From the NCBI RefSeq assembly GCF_004362215.1, contig NZ_SNWR01000002.1, positions 496,001 to 560,000 on the forward strand: a DNA stretch of 64,000 nt. The letters are read 5' to 3'. The DNA comes from Paractinoplanes brasiliensis (GTDB lineage: Bacteria; Actinomycetota; Actinomycetes; Mycobacteriales; Micromonosporaceae). The notes beneath the pieces were generated by a model. The model did not search any database, was not told the DNA's origin, and saw only the letters and a program-made list of their open reading frames with translations. Position numbers and translations under genes: made by a program. Of this stretch, positions 24,858-33,116 are shown piece by piece (position 1 is the stretch's first letter; each line of letters opens with the position of its first letter).

Positions 24858-25951
24858 AGTCGTACGTGCAACGGATGGAACGTGCGGTGAGCCAGGCGCA
24901 GGAGGCCGGCCTGGCCGGACTGCTCGTCACGCCCGGCCCCGACCTGGTCTACTTCACCGGTTACCGCCCGACGGCCATCACCGAGCGGCTCACCGTGCTC
25001 GTACTGACGGCCGGCAGTGACCCGTACCTGGTCGTGCCGGTGCTGGAACGTCCCGACGCCGAGGAGGCCGACGGCGTCGCGGCGGTGACGCTGATCGGGT
25101 GGAAGGATGGTGACGACCCGTACGAGACGCTGAGCGGCCTGGTCGACCCGGCCGGGCGCTACGCGCTGTCCGACTCGGCGTGGGCGATGCACCTGCTGGC
25201 GCTGCAACTGGCCGCCCCGCACGTGCGCTGCACGTCGATGACGAGCACCCTGCCGATGCTGCGCGCGGTCAAGGACGACGACGAGGTGGCCCGGCTCGCG
25301 GCCGCCGGGGCGGCGGCCGACGCGGCGTACGAGCAGATCGCCGGGGTCCGGTTCGCCGGCCGCAGCGAGGCCGACGTCGGCGCCGATCTGGCCGGTCTGC
25401 TCCGCGAGCACGGCCACTCCCAGGTCGACTTCACGGTGGTGGGCTCGGGCCCGAACGGCGCCAACCCGCACCACGAGATGGGCGAGCGGGTGATCCGCGA
25501 GGGCGACATGGTGGTGCTGGACTTCGGTGGCCTCAAGGACGGCTACGGCTCCGACACCACCCGTACGGTTCATGTCGGCCCGCCCACCGCGTTCGAGCAG
25601 GAGGTCTTCGACGTGGTGCGGGCGGCCCAGCAGGCGGGCTTCGAGGCCGTACGCCCCGGAGTGTCCTGCGAGGACATCGACCGCGCGGCGCGGGACCTGA
25701 TCACCGACGCGGGATACGGGGACTTCTTCATCCACCGGGTCGGCCACGGGATCGGCCTCACGACCCACGAGCCGCCCTATCTCGTACGGGGGGAGAAACG
25801 CCCCCTGGTGCCGGGCATGTGCTTCTCGATCGAGCCCGGCATCTATCTGCCCGGCCGCTTCGGCGTCCGCATCGAGGACATCGTGACGGTGACCGGCACG
25901 GCCGGCCGGCGTCTCAACAACACCGACCACGGCCTGCGGATCGTCGCATGA
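24854..25951 (+). CDS. M24 family Xaa-Pro aminopeptidase/dipeptidase
   Basis: 365 residues. An N-terminal creatinase-like domain (LLVTPGPDLVYFTGYRPTAI) is followed by the pita-bread catalytic domain. Metal ligands are visible in VVLDFGGLKDGYGSDTTRTV, HRVGHGIGLTTHEPP, SIEPGIYLPG and VRIEDIVTV. It removes residues N-terminal to proline in peptides, in the cytoplasm. It is tightly coupled by four-base overlaps to both the upstream exporter and the downstream lipoprotein. Confidence 0.92.
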   Translation: MKSYVQRMERAVSQAQEAGLAGLLVTPGPDLVYFTGYRPTAITERLTVLVLTAGSDPYLVVPVLERPDAEEADGVAAVTLIGWKDGDDPYETLSGLVDPAGRYALSDSAWAMHLLALQLAAPHVRCTSMTSTLPMLRAVKDDDEVARLAAAGAAADAAYEQIAGVRFAGRSEADVGADLAGLLREHGHSQVDFTVVGSGPNGANPHHEMGERVIREGDMVVLDFGGLKDGYGSDTTRTVHVGPPTAFEQEVFDVVRAAQQAGFEAVRPGVSCEDIDRAARDLITDAGYGDFFIHRVGHGIGLTTHEPPYLVRGEKRPLVPGMCFSIEPGIYLPGRFGVRIEDIVTVTGTAGRRLNNTDHGLRIVA

Positions 25952-26982
25952 GACGGCCGGCCGTTGCCCTCCTGGTGCTGCTCACCCTCGCGGCGTGCGG
26001 GGACGGCGGCGGCCCGGAGTCGTTGCCGTCCCCGCGCCCGTCGGCCGAACGCACGACATCACCCCGGCCCACCGACACCCGCGACACCGCCGACCCCACC
26101 CGGACGCCTGACCGCACCCGCGGGACTGCCGACCCCACCCGGACGCCTGACCGGACTCGCGAGACTGCCGAACCGGACCGGACGCCGGACCGGACCGAGG
26201 CGACCGCCGAACCGGACCGGACCCGCGAGACCGCGGACCCCACGCCGACCCTCGCCGGGCCTCCGCCTCCTCCGGCCGCCACGACGCCTCCCGCAGCCGC
26301 CACGACGCAGCCGCCTCCCGCGGCGACCACGCCTCCCCTCACGGCCGCCGCGACACCGGCACAGGAACCCACGACCGGCCCCACGCCCTCCGCCGCGGCC
26401 GCCACCACCGACTCCGGCGGCTTCGGGATCCTCGGCTGGGTGCTGCTCTTCGTGGTGCTCGGCCTCGTCGCGGCGTTTCTGCTGATCAACCGCTCCCGCC
26501 GGGCCGCGGCCTGGCGAACCGAGGCCGCCACCCTCACGGCACAGACCCGCACCGCCACCGACCTGCGGGTTCCGTCCGTGCTGGCCCAGCGCGGCCCCGC
26601 CGAGCGTTCCCTGTCCTGGCCTCCCGTCCGCGACGAACTCGCCCTGCTCGCCACCCGCTGGGCCGACCTGGCGACGCGAGCCCCCGAGACCGCCTCCCAG
26701 GCCGCCGCGGCTCAGGTCGCCGGCATCCTGCAAGACCTGATCGCCGCCATGGACGCCCTCGTCATCGGCGGCGACGAACGCGCCATGCGCACCGAGGTCA
26801 CGGTCGCGCTGGACGCACTGACCGCGGCTTTGCCCCCACCCGTTCCCGTCACGCCGGCGCCGCCGCCATCCCCGAGCCCCGGGCAGCCGCCGCCCCCGAA
26901 CGCCGCGCAGCCGCCACCTCGGAACGGTGGGCAGCCACCGCCCCCGAGCGGTGGGCAGCCGCCACCCCCGTACGCCGGATAG
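25948..26982 (+). CDS. Repeat-rich lipoprotein with internal membrane helix, unknown function
   Basis: 344 residues. The lipobox LAAC (about 16-19) marks a lipoprotein signal. A Thr/Pro/Arg/Asp-rich segment with repeated DPTRTPDRTR-type decamers and a Pro/Ala/Thr stretch reaches to about residue 155. A membrane helix (GILGWVLLFVVLGLVAAFLL) follows, then a helical domain of about 110 residues. The end is Pro/Gly-rich with QPPPP repeats. A lipid anchor plus a membrane helix is odd. The coding repeats continue past the stop codon (26999-27022), so the C-terminus may have been shortened by a small deletion. Confidence 0.7.
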   Translation: MRRPAVALLVLLTLAACGDGGGPESLPSPRPSAERTTSPRPTDTRDTADPTRTPDRTRGTADPTRTPDRTRETAEPDRTPDRTEATAEPDRTRETADPTPTLAGPPPPPAATTPPAAATTQPPPAATTPPLTAAATPAQEPTTGPTPSAAAATTDSGGFGILGWVLLFVVLGLVAAFLLINRSRRAAAWRTEAATLTAQTRTATDLRVPSVLAQRGPAERSLSWPPVRDELALLATRWADLATRAPETASQAAAAQVAGILQDLIAAMDALVIGGDERAMRTEVTVALDALTAALPPPVPVTPAPPPSPSPGQPPPPNAAQPPPRNGGQPPPPSGGQPPPPYAG

Positions 26983-27022
26983 ACACCCCCAACGCCGCGC
27001 AGCCGCCACCCCCGTACGCCGG
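26907..27022 (+). repeat. 24-bp repeats running through and beyond the lipoprotein stop
   Basis: Units of 24 bp starting GCAGCCGCCACC are tandem at 26907, 26931 and 26955. A 20-bp damaged unit (26979-26998) contains the stop codon, and an exact copy of the 26955 unit lies at 26999-27022. The two identical units are 44 bp apart instead of 48, so a 4-bp loss created the stop. Confidence 0.7.
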
Positions 27023-27210
27023 GGCGGCCGCCACCCCCGGGACGTCGCGGAGCCGCGAACCGCGCCGGCAAGCGTGTCGCCCTGGCCGGTGTGACCGCGG
27101 ACTGCCGGGACTCCGAAGCTGGTATGCCGCCGGTCACACTACGGTGTTTTCGTGGCCCCTCCGGGTGCCGGGGGCGGTAGGAAAGAGTCCCGGCGGCGAA
27201 GGGGGCCCAC

Positions 27211-27903
27211 ATGACGACCGTGGATCGGGCGGTGCTCGACAATCCGGTGTGGAGTGCTCTCAACGGGCCGCAGAGTGGCTTCGGCGTGGTGAACGGGCAA
27301 GCCGCGCGTTACCAGCCCGAGGTGTCGCCGTTCGTGGCGCTGGCCGATGCGGCCGACCCGGCCGCGTGGGCCGACCTCGCCGAGCTGGTCGAGCCGGGCG
27401 ACACCGTGCTGATGCCGGCCGCGCCCGAGGGGGCCGGTCCGGGGTGGGAACGCGTCGGCGGCGGTCTGGGCGTGCAGCTCACCGGCGAGGACCTTGTCGC
27501 GGCGCCCGACGCCGAGCTCGTCACCCTCGGCCGCGACGATGTGCCCGAGATGGTCGACCTGGTCGAGCGCACCAAGCCCGGGCCGTTCGGGCCGCGCACC
27601 CGGCAGCTCGGCTTCTATCTGGGCATTCGCCGCGAGGGCAAGCTCGTGGCCATGGCCGGTGAGCGGGTGCGGCCGCCGGGCTGGACGGAGATCAGCGCCG
27701 TCTGCACCGACCCGGCGTTTCGCGGGCAGGGGCTCGCCAACCGGCTCGTCCGAGCCGTCGCCGCGGGCATCGTGGAGCGGGGGGAACGGCCGTTCCTGCA
27801 CGCGGCCGGCAACAACGACAACGCGATCCGGCTGTATCTGGCCATGGGGTTCCGGCACCGCCGCGACATCAATTTCCATGCGTACCGGATGACCGCGCGC
27901 TAG
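27211..27903 (+). CDS. GNAT family N-acetyltransferase
   Basis: 230 residues. The C-terminal half is an FR47-like GNAT domain: motif B/A region TEISAVCTDPAFRGQGLANR binds acetyl-CoA, followed by FLHAAGNNDNAIRLYLAMGF. The N-terminal half is a divergent partner domain. The substrate is unknown. GAAGGGGG precedes the ATG. The gene stands alone and is followed by an ABC-F remnant. Confidence 0.88.
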   Translation: MTTVDRAVLDNPVWSALNGPQSGFGVVNGQAARYQPEVSPFVALADAADPAAWADLAELVEPGDTVLMPAAPEGAGPGWERVGGGLGVQLTGEDLVAAPDAELVTLGRDDVPEMVDLVERTKPGPFGPRTRQLGFYLGIRREGKLVAMAGERVRPPGWTEISAVCTDPAFRGQGLANRLVRAVAAGIVERGERPFLHAAGNNDNAIRLYLAMGFRHRRDINFHAYRMTAR

Positions 27904-27904
27904 G

Positions 27905-28033
27905 CGCTCGAGCCACAGCCCCGCAGGAGAGGCAGCCCTGAGGGCGTACCAGGGCGCCTTCGTGGTCGTCAGCCACGACCGGCGGTTCCTCGACGCGATC
28001 GGGATCGACCGGACCCTGACGTTGACCCCGTGA
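27905..28033 (+). pseudogene. ABC-F ATPase C-terminal remnant
   Basis: Immediately after the acetyltransferase stop, one frame reads ALRAYQGAFVVVSHDRRFLD and then AIGIDRTLTLTP before a stop at 28033. This is the H-loop (VSHDRRFL) and C-terminal strand of an ABC-F protein. No Walker A, signature motif or start codon exists upstream; the space before it belongs to the GNAT gene. It is therefore a decayed tail, perhaps left by deletion. Confidence 0.65.
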
Positions 28034-28069
28034 AAAAGGGCCGCCCGGCAGCGGGCAGCCCTTTTTCAC
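28030..28069. terminator. Bidirectional rho-independent terminator
   Basis: GTGAAAAAGGGC and GCCCTTTTTCAC form the outer arms of a long hairpin with an inner CGCCCG/CGGGC stem and GCAG loop. A- and T-runs on the two sides let it serve both the plus-strand remnant and the minus-strand DUF6918 gene ending at 28081. Confidence 0.85.
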
Positions 28070-28080
28070 GTGCGAGCCGA

Positions 28081-28527
28081 TCAGGCGGCGTACTTCTCCA
28101 CCAGGCCGCCGAGGGCCGGCAGGGCGGCCTCGATGTGCTTGGAGGCGCCACCGCGAACGGTGTTGTAGGCCTTGACGACGACGGCCTTCTCCGAGGCGCC
28201 GGCCATGTCGTCGGTGATCTTCAGCAGGGCCGGGGTGACCTCGTCCTGCCGCTTGGCCAGGTAGTCGCCGAACGAGCCGCCGCCGGAGGTCTGGAAGTCG
28301 CTCCAGAACGGCTGGAGCGCCTCGAGCATCGACGGGACCAGGATGTTCAGGGTCTCGACGTAGTAGCCGGGGGCGAACGAGGTGACCGCCTTGTAGGCCA
28401 GCTTCACGGCACCGGCCGAGATGCCCGACTTGTTGGCGAGTTCCGACTCGACCAGCGCCTGGGCGTCCTTGACGATGGCCTCCTTCGTGGCCGGGTTCGC
28501 GGAAAGGTCAAGAAGGTTGGAAACCAT
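28081..28527 (-). CDS. DUF6918 family protein
   Basis: 148 residues, all-helical and soluble. The pattern fits DUF6918: an N-terminal DLSANPATKEAIVKDAQALV, then SFAPGYYVETLNILVPSMLE, FWSDFQTSGGGSFGDYLAKR and a C-terminal ALPALGGLVEKYA. The function is unknown. It is monocistronic, with a promoter upstream and a strong terminator downstream, and its codon use is very biased, suggesting good expression. Confidence 0.8.
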   Translation of the reverse strand: MVSNLLDLSANPATKEAIVKDAQALVESELANKSGISAGAVKLAYKAVTSFAPGYYVETLNILVPSMLEALQPFWSDFQTSGGGSFGDYLAKRQDEVTPALLKITDDMAGASEKAVVVKAYNTVRGGASKHIEAALPALGGLVEKYAA

Positions 28528-28564
28528 GGTTGTGCGCGCTCCTCATCACAAGACGACGGCGAGC

Positions 28565-28592
28565 AGACTACTCAATGCGGAAACACTTTCAA
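28565..28592 (-). promoter_or_regulatory. Sigma-70-type promoter of the DUF6918 gene
   Basis: On the minus strand TTGAAA (28592-28587) and TAGTCT (28570-28565) are separated by 16 bp, about 38 bp upstream of the ATG. Confidence 0.5.
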
Positions 28593-28709
28593 CTCCCACC
28601 TCGCCCGTCTCGTGAGATGCCCCGGCGTGGCTATCATCTTCCGTCTGATCGGTGTCCGGGACGGTACGTCCAGCCGGTGTTTCGGGGTCGCGCGTGGCCG
28701 TGAGGTCTG

Positions 28710-29468
28710 CTAGGCCGGGCAAGCGGTCGGCTCGGTCATCGGGTGGGCGCCGAGCGCGTCGAGAACCATGGCGACCACGTACGGGTCGGTCGGGAGCCCG
28801 CCGTGGGTGGTGCGGGCCGCGGGGCAGAGCGTCTGCAACGGCAGGTTGATCGCGCCGTCGAGGCGAGCCGAGTCGGGTGGCTGCACGGTTTCGTCGTTGG
28901 TGGTCCAGATCGACAGCCAGGGCAGGCCGGCCGGCAGCCGGTCGTCGATGCTTTCGAGCAGGTCGCTGCCCGGCGCCAGCTGCTGACAGGCCGTGGGGCA
29001 CTGGGCGCGGGCGAACGACGCGCCGAGACCGGCCAGCCGGGTGCCGTGCAGCGGCGAGCCGAGCGAGACGACGCGGCGGGCCCTCTCGGCGCCGCGGTGT
29101 TCGGCCACCCACAGCCGGGTGACCACGCCACCGGCCGAGTACCCGATCACGTCGACGCTGGGCGCCCCGGCCGCGAGCGCGCGCGTGACCTCGGCGTCGA
29201 GCAAGTCGGCCTGCTCCTCGAGCGAGCCGGTGCCGTCGCCGGGCAGGGTCAGAACCTCGGCCGTACGCCCCTCGGCGGTGAGCCGCCCGGCCAGCTGGGT
29301 CAGCGCCGTACGGCTGCCGCCGTAACCGGGGACGAGCAGCACCGGGCCGGGCCGGCTTTGATCGGGTCGCGGACCGTCGTCGAGGTCGTCGCCCAGCACA
29401 CGTACACAGATCAGCGCCAGCAGCACGACGGCTGCCAGGCCGGCCCCTCCGAGCAGCCACCACCGCAC
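28710..29468 (-). CDS. Membrane-anchored alpha/beta-hydrolase, triacylglycerol lipase-like
   Basis: 252 residues. An N-terminal membrane helix (about 4-25) precedes an alpha/beta-hydrolase: PVLLVPGYGGSRTALTQLA (oxyanion strand), VDVIGYSAGGVVTRLWVAEH (nucleophile Ser in GYSAGG) and RRVVSLGSPLHGTRLAGLG. A likely acid/His pair lies in the C-terminal third (TTHGGLPTDPYV). It probably acts on lipids or esters outside the membrane. It is a lone gene. Confidence 0.85.
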   Translation of the reverse strand: MRWWLLGGAGLAAVVLLALICVRVLGDDLDDGPRPDQSRPGPVLLVPGYGGSRTALTQLAGRLTAEGRTAEVLTLPGDGTGSLEEQADLLDAEVTRALAAGAPSVDVIGYSAGGVVTRLWVAEHRGAERARRVVSLGSPLHGTRLAGLGASFARAQCPTACQQLAPGSDLLESIDDRLPAGLPWLSIWTTNDETVQPPDSARLDGAINLPLQTLCPAARTTHGGLPTDPYVVAMVLDALGAHPMTEPTACPA

Positions 29469-29523
29469 GAGATCATCATGCCGTACGCCCGGCGTCGGTT
29501 CAGGCGATTGCCCGGTGAGCGGG

Positions 29524-30477
29524 TCAGGGCAGCAGCTGGTCGAGCGCCGGCGGCTTGGTGAAGATGCCGTCCATCTGGCCCAGGGCGGCCACCCGCTCGA
29601 TCGACGGGCGGTTGATGTCTTCGGGCCAGGTCGGCAGGATCATCGCGATCCGTACGGTGTCGTTGATCTGCGTGTACGTGCCGACGACGTCACGCACCTC
29701 GCCGGGGTGCGACGCCGCGTAGCGCAGGGATTCGCGGATGGCCTCGGTGAAGCCGCCCACCAGCGTTGATTTCGCCGTGATGGTGCCCTGGCTGGTGAAA
29801 TAGAGCGCCACCGTCAGGTCGGGCGCGGTGTCCACGAAGTTCGACGCGAGGACCCGGCCGCCCTGGGTCAGCACGGCGCTCAGGGTCGGCTCGACCACCC
29901 AGGCCGCGTCCACCTGTCCTCTCTGCAGCGCGCCCGGCATGTCGGGGAACGGCATCGCCTGGAACCTCAGGTTGCCGGCCCTGCCCCCGGCCCGGCGCAC
30001 CGACTGCCGTACGGTCGTGTCGCCCAGGTTCTTCAACGTGTTCACCGCGACGCTCTTGCCGCCCAGCTCGCGGGCAGAGCGGATCGGGCTGTTGTCGGCC
30101 ACCACGATGGCCGAGAAGTCGCGGCCGGGCCGGCCGTTGGACGAGACGCCCGCGGCGACGGCCTTGAGCGGCGCCCCGCCCGCCTGCGCGGCCATCAGCG
30201 AGGTGACGTTGGAGAAGCCGAACTGGTATTTGCCGCCGAGAACCCCTTCGACGATCGCCGCGCCGCCCTGCTCGGGGGAGAGCACCAGGTCGATGCCGCG
30301 GCTCGCGAAGAAGCCCTTCTTCTTGCCGAGATAGATCGGGGCGACGTCGATGATCGGGATGACCCCGACGGTGACCCGGGTGGGCGCCGCGGCCGTCTGC
30401 TTGTCGTCCCTCTGGGTGCAGGCCGCCGTGCCGATCATCAAGATCACGACGGTCGCGGCGGCAAGGATCCGGTGCAT
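29524..30477 (-). CDS. ABC transporter substrate-binding lipoprotein (NMT1/SsuA family), orphan
   Basis: 317 residues. The signal ends in a lipobox (GTAAC). The mature part has the NMT1/THI5/SsuA fold: VTVGVIPIIDVAPIYLGKKK at the start, then GGKYQFGFSNVTSLMAAQAG and RGQVDAAWVVEPTLSAVLTQ. It could bind sulfonates, nitrate analogues or pyrimidine precursors. No ATPase or permease gene is adjacent, so it either serves a distant transporter or is a remnant of a lost locus. Confidence 0.87.
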   Translation of the reverse strand: MHRILAAATVVILMIGTAACTQRDDKQTAAAPTRVTVGVIPIIDVAPIYLGKKKGFFASRGIDLVLSPEQGGAAIVEGVLGGKYQFGFSNVTSLMAAQAGGAPLKAVAAGVSSNGRPGRDFSAIVVADNSPIRSARELGGKSVAVNTLKNLGDTTVRQSVRRAGGRAGNLRFQAMPFPDMPGALQRGQVDAAWVVEPTLSAVLTQGGRVLASNFVDTAPDLTVALYFTSQGTITAKSTLVGGFTEAIRESLRYAASHPGEVRDVVGTYTQINDTVRIAMILPTWPEDINRPSIERVAALGQMDGIFTKPPALDQLLP

Positions 30478-30638
30478 GGTGTGCTCCTCGGGTCACGCGG
30501 CGCGACGGCCGCCCGGCGAAAAGTACACGATCAAGCGCGCTCCGGGGTCGGGCGTAAAGCGGAATTTGAATGTCTGCCCGGACAGCCCCGTCCATGACGG
30601 AAGGTCCGGGTCGGAGTCCGGCTGCCCAAGGCCGGTTT

Positions 30639-31361
30639 TCAGAGGGAGGCGGCCAGCTTCCGCAACGCGTCGGCGGCGCCCGAGGTGAGCGGATCGCCGT
30701 GTCCGGGCAGGATCGTCCGTACGTCCAGACCGGCGAGCTTCTTGACCGAGGCGGCCGCCTGGGCCTGGTCCTCGGTGTACTGCGGGTCGGCGCCGGCCAG
30801 GCCGCTGTTGTTGTTGAGCGCGTCGCCCGCCACCAGGGTGCCGGTCGACGGGTCGAAGATGGAGACGTGCCCGGCGGTGTGCCCGGGGGTGCCCACGACC
30901 CGCAGGCCGAACACCTCGTCGCCGTCCTTGACCGCGGTCAGCTCCTTCTCCGACGTGACGCCGGAGACGTCCGCCTCGCCGACGTAGAACTTGGCGTTGG
31001 CGGCCCGGGAGGCGACGTCGCCCAGGCCGCCGGCGTGGTCGTCGTGCTTGTGGGTGAGGATGACGTGGCGCACGGCCGCGAAACCGCTGCCCGCCGCGGT
31101 GAGCGCCTGCCCGATGGCGTCACCCGAGCCGGGAGTGCCGAGGTCGACGACGGCCGCGTCGTTACCCCGTACGAGCAAATAGGCCGAGACGAACGAGAGG
31201 TTGACCCGTTCCCAGCGCCCCGCGGCTGTCGGCGCCGCTCCCGAGGTGGCCGTGGGCGTGGGCGCGCCGGACGAGGACGGGGATGACGAACAGGCGTTGA
31301 GGACGGCGACGCCCAGCACGCCGGAGCCGGCCGTGAACAGGAGCCTTCGACTGATCCGCAT
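30639..31361 (-). CDS. Exported metallo-beta-lactamase-fold hydrolase
   Basis: About 240 residues. The N-terminus RISRRLLFTAGSGVLGVAVL has a twin-arginine-like motif and ends at a lipobox (LNAC), so it is probably a Tat lipoprotein. The MBL metal motif is HKHDDHAGGLGD; further ligands are in TPGHTAGHVS and DALNNNSG, and the last His is in LPGHGDP. The substrate is unknown (glyoxalase- or lactonase-like enzymes share this pattern). A GTG at 31397 is an alternative start. Confidence 0.83.
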   Translation of the reverse strand: MRISRRLLFTAGSGVLGVAVLNACSSSPSSSGAPTPTATSGAAPTAAGRWERVNLSFVSAYLLVRGNDAAVVDLGTPGSGDAIGQALTAAGSGFAAVRHVILTHKHDDHAGGLGDVASRAANAKFYVGEADVSGVTSEKELTAVKDGDEVFGLRVVGTPGHTAGHVSIFDPSTGTLVAGDALNNNSGLAGADPQYTEDQAQAAASVKKLAGLDVRTILPGHGDPLTSGAADALRKLAASL

Positions 31362-31483
31362 ACCCGATGCTGGCCCGGCCGTCGTGGTGCTCGCCACCGG
31401 TTACCCCCTTTGTGTCCGATTCTTGTCCGGCACCGGAAAATGCCCAGGCATTCCGGCCCGGTTCGCGGGGTAAGAGGACGAAC

Positions 31484-32440
31484 ATGACGGAGTACGGAAT
31501 CCACGCGTCCCACGAACAGATCCCGCCCGGTGAGTTGCTGGCCGCCATGGTGGCCGCGGAACGCGCCGGCTTCGACGCGGCCATGTGCTCCGACCACTTC
31601 TCGCCGTGGAGCAGCCGCCAAGGGGAGTCGGCTTTCGCCTGGTCGTGGCTGGGGGCCGCGCTGCAGGCGACCAGCCTTTCGTTCGGGGTGGTGAACGCGC
31701 CCGGACAGCGTTACCACCCGGCGATCATCGCGCAGGCCATCGGCACGCTGGGGGCGATGTACCCCGGCCGGTTCTGGGCCGCCCTGGGCAGCGGGGAGTA
31801 CAGCAACGAGCACATCACCGGGCAGCCGTGGCCGCGTAAGGACGTACGGGAGGCTCGTCTGCTCGAAAGCGTCGAGGTCATCCGCGGTCTGCTGGCCGGG
31901 GAGGAGGTCACCCGCGACGGGCTCGTGAAGGTCGACCGCGCCCGGCTGTGGACGCGTCCCGAGACGCCGCCGCCGCTGATCGGGGCCGCGGTGAGCACCA
32001 GGACGGCGGCCTGGTGTGCGGGCTGGGCCGACGGGCTGGTCACGGTCAACGCGCCCGAGGACCACCTGCGCGCGATGATCGAGCAGTACCGCGGCGCCGG
32101 CGGACGTGGACCGGTCTGCCTGCAGGTGCACCTGAGCTGGGCGCCGACCCAGCACGAGGCCGAGGCGATCGCGCACGACCAGTGGCGCAGCAACATCTTC
32201 CCGCCGCCGGTCTGCTGGGACCTCGAGACCGTCGACCACTTCGACGTGGTCAGCGAGAACGTGACCGTCGAGCAGGTCGGGAAGGTCGTCAACATCTCGG
32301 CCGACCTCGAGGAGCACATCGAGAGGCTGAGAGGCTACGCGGCGCTGGGCTTCGATCGGATCTATCTGCACCACGTCGGGCAGGACCTGACCCCGTTCAT
32401 CGAGACGTTCGGGGCCAAGGTGCTGCCGGCGTTGCGATGA
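31484..32440 (+). CDS. F420-dependent LLM-class oxidoreductase (TIGR03557 type)
   Basis: 318 residues, a TIM-barrel of the luciferase-like monooxygenase class. The N-terminus EYGIHASHEQIPPGELLAAM, SDHFSPWSSRQGESAFAWSW and the end DRIYLHHVGQDLTPFIETFG match the subfamily of F420-dependent glucose-6-phosphate dehydrogenase-like proteins. It transfers hydride to or from cofactor F420, which supports an actinobacterial host. GAGGACG precedes the ATG. Confidence 0.9.
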   Translation: MTEYGIHASHEQIPPGELLAAMVAAERAGFDAAMCSDHFSPWSSRQGESAFAWSWLGAALQATSLSFGVVNAPGQRYHPAIIAQAIGTLGAMYPGRFWAALGSGEYSNEHITGQPWPRKDVREARLLESVEVIRGLLAGEEVTRDGLVKVDRARLWTRPETPPPLIGAAVSTRTAAWCAGWADGLVTVNAPEDHLRAMIEQYRGAGGRGPVCLQVHLSWAPTQHEAEAIAHDQWRSNIFPPPVCWDLETVDHFDVVSENVTVEQVGKVVNISADLEEHIERLRGYAALGFDRIYLHHVGQDLTPFIETFGAKVLPALR

Positions 32441-32446
32441 AGGGGG

Positions 32447-32944
32447 CTAGGCGCCGCCGCATGCGGCCCGGAACTCGTACGTGGTGGTGTTGGTCTTGGA
32501 CCCGCCGAGCCAGTCGATGCGCATGCCCGCCGCCGACCCGTCGAGAGGGCTCGGGCGCTCCACCACGACGAGCAGGTTGGCCTGTTCACCGGCGCGGATC
32601 GTCGCGTTCGCTGCGGGCATCCGGGCGCCCCACGTCGAATTGGCCGCCGGGGGATAGGCGGCGCTGGCTATCGGGGCGTGCCCGCTGCCCAGCGGCACGA
32701 TGAACGCCTCGGTGGCGGCGACGTTGCGGGCGTCGACCAGACCGACCTTCTGCACGACGAGGTCGGCGCCGGCCGGCGCGCGCACCACCTCACCGACCAC
32801 CATGGAGGCGCCCTCCGGAACACGCACACACTGCGTCACCGGGTCGCCACCGAACACCATCTCGTTGTCACTGTCCGAGCCGCAGCCCGCCGTCGTCAGG
32901 ATCATCGCCATACCGACCGTGGCCAGGCCACTCCGCCGAATCAT
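32447..32944 (-). CDS. Hypothetical lipoprotein
   Basis: 165 residues. The start at 32944 gives a short lipoprotein signal ending in TTAGC. The mature protein looks beta-rich (SMVVGEVVRAPAGADLVVQK, ANLLVVVERP) with a Cys pair (TQCVRV and the C-terminal AACGGA). I do not recognise a family. It is convergent with the F420 enzyme, six bases between stops. Confidence 0.7.
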   Translation of the reverse strand: MIRRSGLATVGMAMILTTAGCGSDSDNEMVFGGDPVTQCVRVPEGASMVVGEVVRAPAGADLVVQKVGLVDARNVAATEAFIVPLGSGHAPIASAAYPPAANSTWGARMPAANATIRAGEQANLLVVVERPSPLDGSAAGMRIDWLGGSKTNTTTYEFRAACGGA

Positions 32945-33116
32945 GGGATCGGACCGTACTGCCGTATTGTTACGGTTCGATCTCTTTACGTAATTACGCG
33001 TCGTCGCCCTGCGCGACGACGGAATCACTCGCCAGCAATGCGATCAAGTACGTTTTCCGACGGCCTCTCACGTTCGGGTGCGTCGTGGTCGCGGCTTCCC
33101 GCGTGGGGGGCTGTGA

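Noticed and set aside
33000..33022. CGTCGTCG/CGACGACG hairpin upstream of the lipoprotein gene as a terminator
   Set aside because: No T-run follows and it lies at a gene start rather than an end.
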